DNA of 64,000 nt from Streptomyces sp. LX-29 (lineage in GTDB: Bacteria; Actinomycetota; Actinomycetes; Streptomycetales; Streptomycetaceae), in NCBI RefSeq assembly GCF_029541745.1, contig NZ_CP089746.1, forward strand, positions 2,294,001 to 2,358,000. Direction: 5' to 3'. Below are positions 60,870-64,000 of this stretch, piece by piece. The position numbers were made by a program, and so were the translations under genes. The notes under the pieces were generated by a model. The model worked only from the letters and a program-made list of their open reading frames with translations, had not been told where the DNA came from and ran no database searches. Each line of letters opens with the position of its first letter. Position 1 is the stretch's first letter.

Positions 60870-60873
<4 letters not shown>
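58756..60873 (+). CDS. pta: Phosphate acetyltransferase
   Basis: A 705-residue long-form Pta: acetyl-CoA plus phosphate to acetyl phosphate and CoA. N-terminal nucleotide-binding-like domain (VYVTGIDRGDGRQVVELGIMELL) is followed by DRTGG and the catalytic PTA_PTB domain (RRVVLPEGSEERVL to NTGNNTYKAVQRS). The usual P-loop Gly-Lys-Ser is replaced by GDGRQ, so this domain probably does not bind ATP normally. The GTG at 58756 has GGAGAG upstream. It overlaps ackA (GTGA). Confidence 0.95.
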
Positions 60874-62024
<1,151 letters not shown>

Positions 62025-62073
62025 TCATTGGGTTTTCCTACAGCTCGAATATTCCGCCCCGAAACAAACCCGA

Positions 62074-62079
62074 TAGGAT
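62074..62079 (+). promoter_or_regulatory. Promoter of pyk, probably leaderless
   Basis: TAGGAT (62074-62079) lies seven bases before the ATG at 62087, placing the start of transcription at or next to the start codon. No Shine-Dalgarno is visible. An upstream TTCCGC (16-base spacer) could be the -35. Confidence 0.55.
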
Positions 62080-62086
62080 CCGCCTC

Positions 62087-63511
62087 ATGCGCCGTTCCAA
62101 AATCGTCTGCACCCTGGGCCCCGCCGTCGACTCCTTCGAGCAGCTGAAGACGCTGATCGAGGCCGGCATGAACGTGGCCCGCTTCAACATGAGCCACGGG
62201 ACCCACTCGGAGCACGAGGAGCGCTACCACCGGCTCCGTAAGGCGTCCGCGGAGACCGGTCACGCGGTCGGCGTGCTCGCCGACCTCCAGGGCCCGAAGA
62301 TCCGGCTGGAGACCTTCGCCGAGGGCCCGGTCGAGCTGGTGCGCGGTGACGAGTTCACCATCACCACCGAGGACGTCCCGGGTGACAAGACGATCTGCGG
62401 CACCACCTACAAGGGCCTGCCGGGCGACGTCGCCAAGGGCGACCAGATCCTGATCAACGACGGCAACGTCGAGCTGCGGGTCACCGCGGTCGAGGGCCCG
62501 CAGGTGCGGACGATCGTCATCGAGGGCGGGGTGATCTCCGACCACAAGGGCATCAACCTGCCCGGCGCGGCGGTGAACGTCCCGGCGCTGTCCGAGAAGG
62601 ACGTCGATGACCTGACCTTCGCCCTGCGGATGGGCTGCGACATGGTCGCGCTCTCCTTCGTGCGGGACGCCGCCGACGTGCGCGACGTGCACCGGGTCAT
62701 GGACCAGGTGGGCCGCCGGGTGCCGGTGATCGCCAAGGTCGAGAAGCCGCAGGCGGTCGCCAACATGGAGGAGGTCGTCATGGCCTTCGACGGTGTGATG
62801 GTGGCCCGCGGCGACCTGGCGGTGGAGTACCCGCTGGAGAAGGTCCCGATGGTGCAGAAGCGGCTCATCGAGCTGTGCCGCCGCAACGCCAAGCCGGTGA
62901 TCGTGGCGACCCAGATGATGGAGTCGATGATCACCAACTCCCGGCCGACCCGCGCCGAGGCGTCCGACGTGGCCAACGCCATCCTGGACGGCGCGGACGC
63001 GGTGATGCTGTCCGCCGAGTCCTCGGTCGGCCAGTACCCGATCGAGACGGTCAAGACCATGTCGAAGATCGTCCAGGCGGCCGAGGAGGAGCTGCTCTCC
63101 AAGGGCCTCCAGCCGCTGGTCCCGGGCAAGAAGCCGCGCACCCAGGGCGGTTCGGTGGCCCGCGCGGCCTGCGAGATCGCCGACTTCCTGGGCGCCACGT
63201 CGCTCGTGGCGTTCACCAAGTCCGGTGACACCGCCCGCCGACTGTCCCGCTACCGCGCCCAGCAGCCGATCCTGGCGTTCACCACCGACGAGTCCACCCG
63301 CAACCAGCTGACGCTCAGCTGGGGCGTGGAGTCCTTCGTGGTTCCGTATGTGGAGAACACCGACGGCATGGTCGACCTGGTCGACGCCGAGCTGCTCAAG
63401 CTCAACCGCTACGCCGCGGGCGACACCATGATCATCACCGCCGGCTCGCCCCCCGGCATCCCCGGCACCACCAACATGGTCCGGGTGCACCACCTGGGCG
63501 GCGCCCAGTAA
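62087..63511 (+). CDS. pyk: Pyruvate kinase
   Basis: A 474-residue enzyme: PEP plus ADP to pyruvate and ATP. It starts MRRSKIVCTLGPA and includes MNVARFNMSHG, LADLQGPKIRLE, VPVIAKVEKPQAVANMEEV, DGVMVARGDLAVE and PVIVATQMMESMI, with a C-terminal domain containing a threonine/serine-rich effector loop region (TKSGDTARRLS). The ATG at 62087 follows a -10 only seven bases away. It ends before a strong terminator. Confidence 0.97.
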   Translation: MRRSKIVCTLGPAVDSFEQLKTLIEAGMNVARFNMSHGTHSEHEERYHRLRKASAETGHAVGVLADLQGPKIRLETFAEGPVELVRGDEFTITTEDVPGDKTICGTTYKGLPGDVAKGDQILINDGNVELRVTAVEGPQVRTIVIEGGVISDHKGINLPGAAVNVPALSEKDVDDLTFALRMGCDMVALSFVRDAADVRDVHRVMDQVGRRVPVIAKVEKPQAVANMEEVVMAFDGVMVARGDLAVEYPLEKVPMVQKRLIELCRRNAKPVIVATQMMESMITNSRPTRAEASDVANAILDGADAVMLSAESSVGQYPIETVKTMSKIVQAAEEELLSKGLQPLVPGKKPRTQGGSVARAACEIADFLGATSLVAFTKSGDTARRLSRYRAQQPILAFTTDESTRNQLTLSWGVESFVVPYVENTDGMVDLVDAELLKLNRYAAGDTMIITAGSPPGIPGTTNMVRVHHLGGAQ

Positions 63512-63529
63512 CCGCCGCGGCACGCCACG

Positions 63530-63570
63530 GCGTCGGGCCCGTCCCCCCTCACGGGGGACGGGCCCGACGC
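63530..63570. terminator. Bidirectional terminator after pyk
   Basis: An 18-bp perfect stem (GCGTCGGGCCCGTCCCCC and complement) with a 5-base loop, followed by CTTTCC on the + strand. It separates pyk from the convergent gene. Confidence 0.92.
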
Positions 63571-63605
63571 CTTTCCGTGCGGCTCCCGCGGGGACGAGCG
63601 GTGGC

Positions 63606-64000
63606 TCACCCCTCGGTCTGGTAGAGGCGCATCCCCGGAATGGTCAGGTCCCCGCCGAACTGTCCCGCCTGCACCACCGTCGCCTCGGTGAAGAACAGCT
63701 CGGGGAGGGTCAGCGGCGGCGGGGCCTTGGGCGAGAAGGTGACCGGGATGATCCCCAGCAGCTTGCCGCTCAGCTCCTCGGTGTACATCGTCACCGTGCC
63801 GTTGCGGATGGTGGAGGTGCTGCCCTCGCGGCCCGCCACATGCGTGGTGGTCCCGCCCGGGCCCTTCACCAGCTGGTGCAGGTCCTTGATGTCGACGCCC
63901 TTGGCGGTGAACTTCAGGACCTTCTTGACCTTCCCGCTGTACGTCTTCACCTCGACGATGCCGTCGTAGGCGAGCCCGTGCAGGCCGAGCCTGGTCGTCT
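63606..64000 (-). CDS. Hypothetical protein, partial (5' end outside the window)
   Basis: The reading frame runs through the right edge without a stop, so the visible part is the C-terminal ~130 residues. A GTG at 63950 is in frame but the sequence upstream (LGLHGLAYDGIVE) looks coding, so it is probably internal. The visible part is beta-rich and Gly/Thr/Pro-rich (VKGPGGTTTHVAGREGSTST, FGGDLTIPGMRLYQTEG), consistent with an exported or cell-surface protein. No function was recognised. Confidence 0.7.
   Translation of the reverse strand, partial: TTRLGLHGLAYDGIVEVKTYSGKVKKVLKFTAKGVDIKDLHQLVKGPGGTTTHVAGREGSTSTIRNGTVTMYTEELSGKLLGIIPVTFSPKAPPPLTLPELFFTEATVVQAGQFGGDLTIPGMRLYQTEG

Overview
This window comes from a high-GC actinobacterial chromosome, almost certainly Streptomyces or a close relative. 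Codon third positions are nearly all G or C, many genes start with GTG, several transcripts look leaderless, and the gene content is typical of that group: GlgE-pathway trehalose/glucan genes, Tat-exported amidase, paralogous L,D-transpeptidase lipoproteins and secreted M4 proteases.

Layout. 0.1-5.7 kb: a P-loop protein, then a tandem glycine riboswitch with gcvT-gcvH-glyA, then sdaA (glycine and serine catabolism). 5.8-8.9 kb: membrane protein, GH25 muramidase, a small Cys-rich protein behind a DNA-damage-type promoter, and an EF-hand protein downstream of a Tat amidase that has a DasR-like operator. 8.9-10.6 kb: a lower-GC gap and an intact IS30-family element. 10.7-15.0 kb: anti-sigma-type ATPase, enoyl-CoA hydratase and two L,D-transpeptidase lipoproteins. 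15.2-21.9 kb: glgX and a heterodimeric ABC exporter. 21.9-24.6 kb: Tat-exported protein, TetR regulator with twin operators, a short orphan ORF and a VOC protein lacking a normal start codon. 25.4-31.5 kb: three tandem M4 metalloproteases with matching promoters. 31.7-43.6 kb: glgP diverging from glgE-treS-pep2-glgB, the complete alpha-glucan/trehalose module. 43.8-49.1 kb: methyltransferase, C4-dicarboxylate symporter and a CitA/DcuS-type two-component system. 49.2-56.6 kb: a sugar ABC importer whose third gene is separated from the first two by a 4-kb reverse-strand block (helical protein, APC permease, glutamine-synthetase-like enzyme). 56.7-63.5 kb: HTH regulator and a central-carbon node (pfkA, pta-ackA, pyk). 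The window ends inside a protein gene.

How the genes fit together. The region is largely conserved primary metabolism. One-carbon and serine metabolism feed pyruvate; GlgP, GlgX, GlgE, TreS, Pep2 and GlgB interconvert glycogen, trehalose and maltose-1-phosphate; PfkA, Pyk, Pta and AckA handle glycolysis and acetate overflow. Around this core sit cell-envelope enzymes and secreted proteases. No CRISPR array, prophage, tRNA or large biosynthetic cluster was seen. The most notable signals are regulatory: the PafBC/RecA-NDp-type promoter, the DasR-like site, the shared protease promoter, the twin TetR operators and the palindrome over the sugar importer promoter. Two structural oddities stand out as well: the split ABC operon and the ATC start of the VOC gene.
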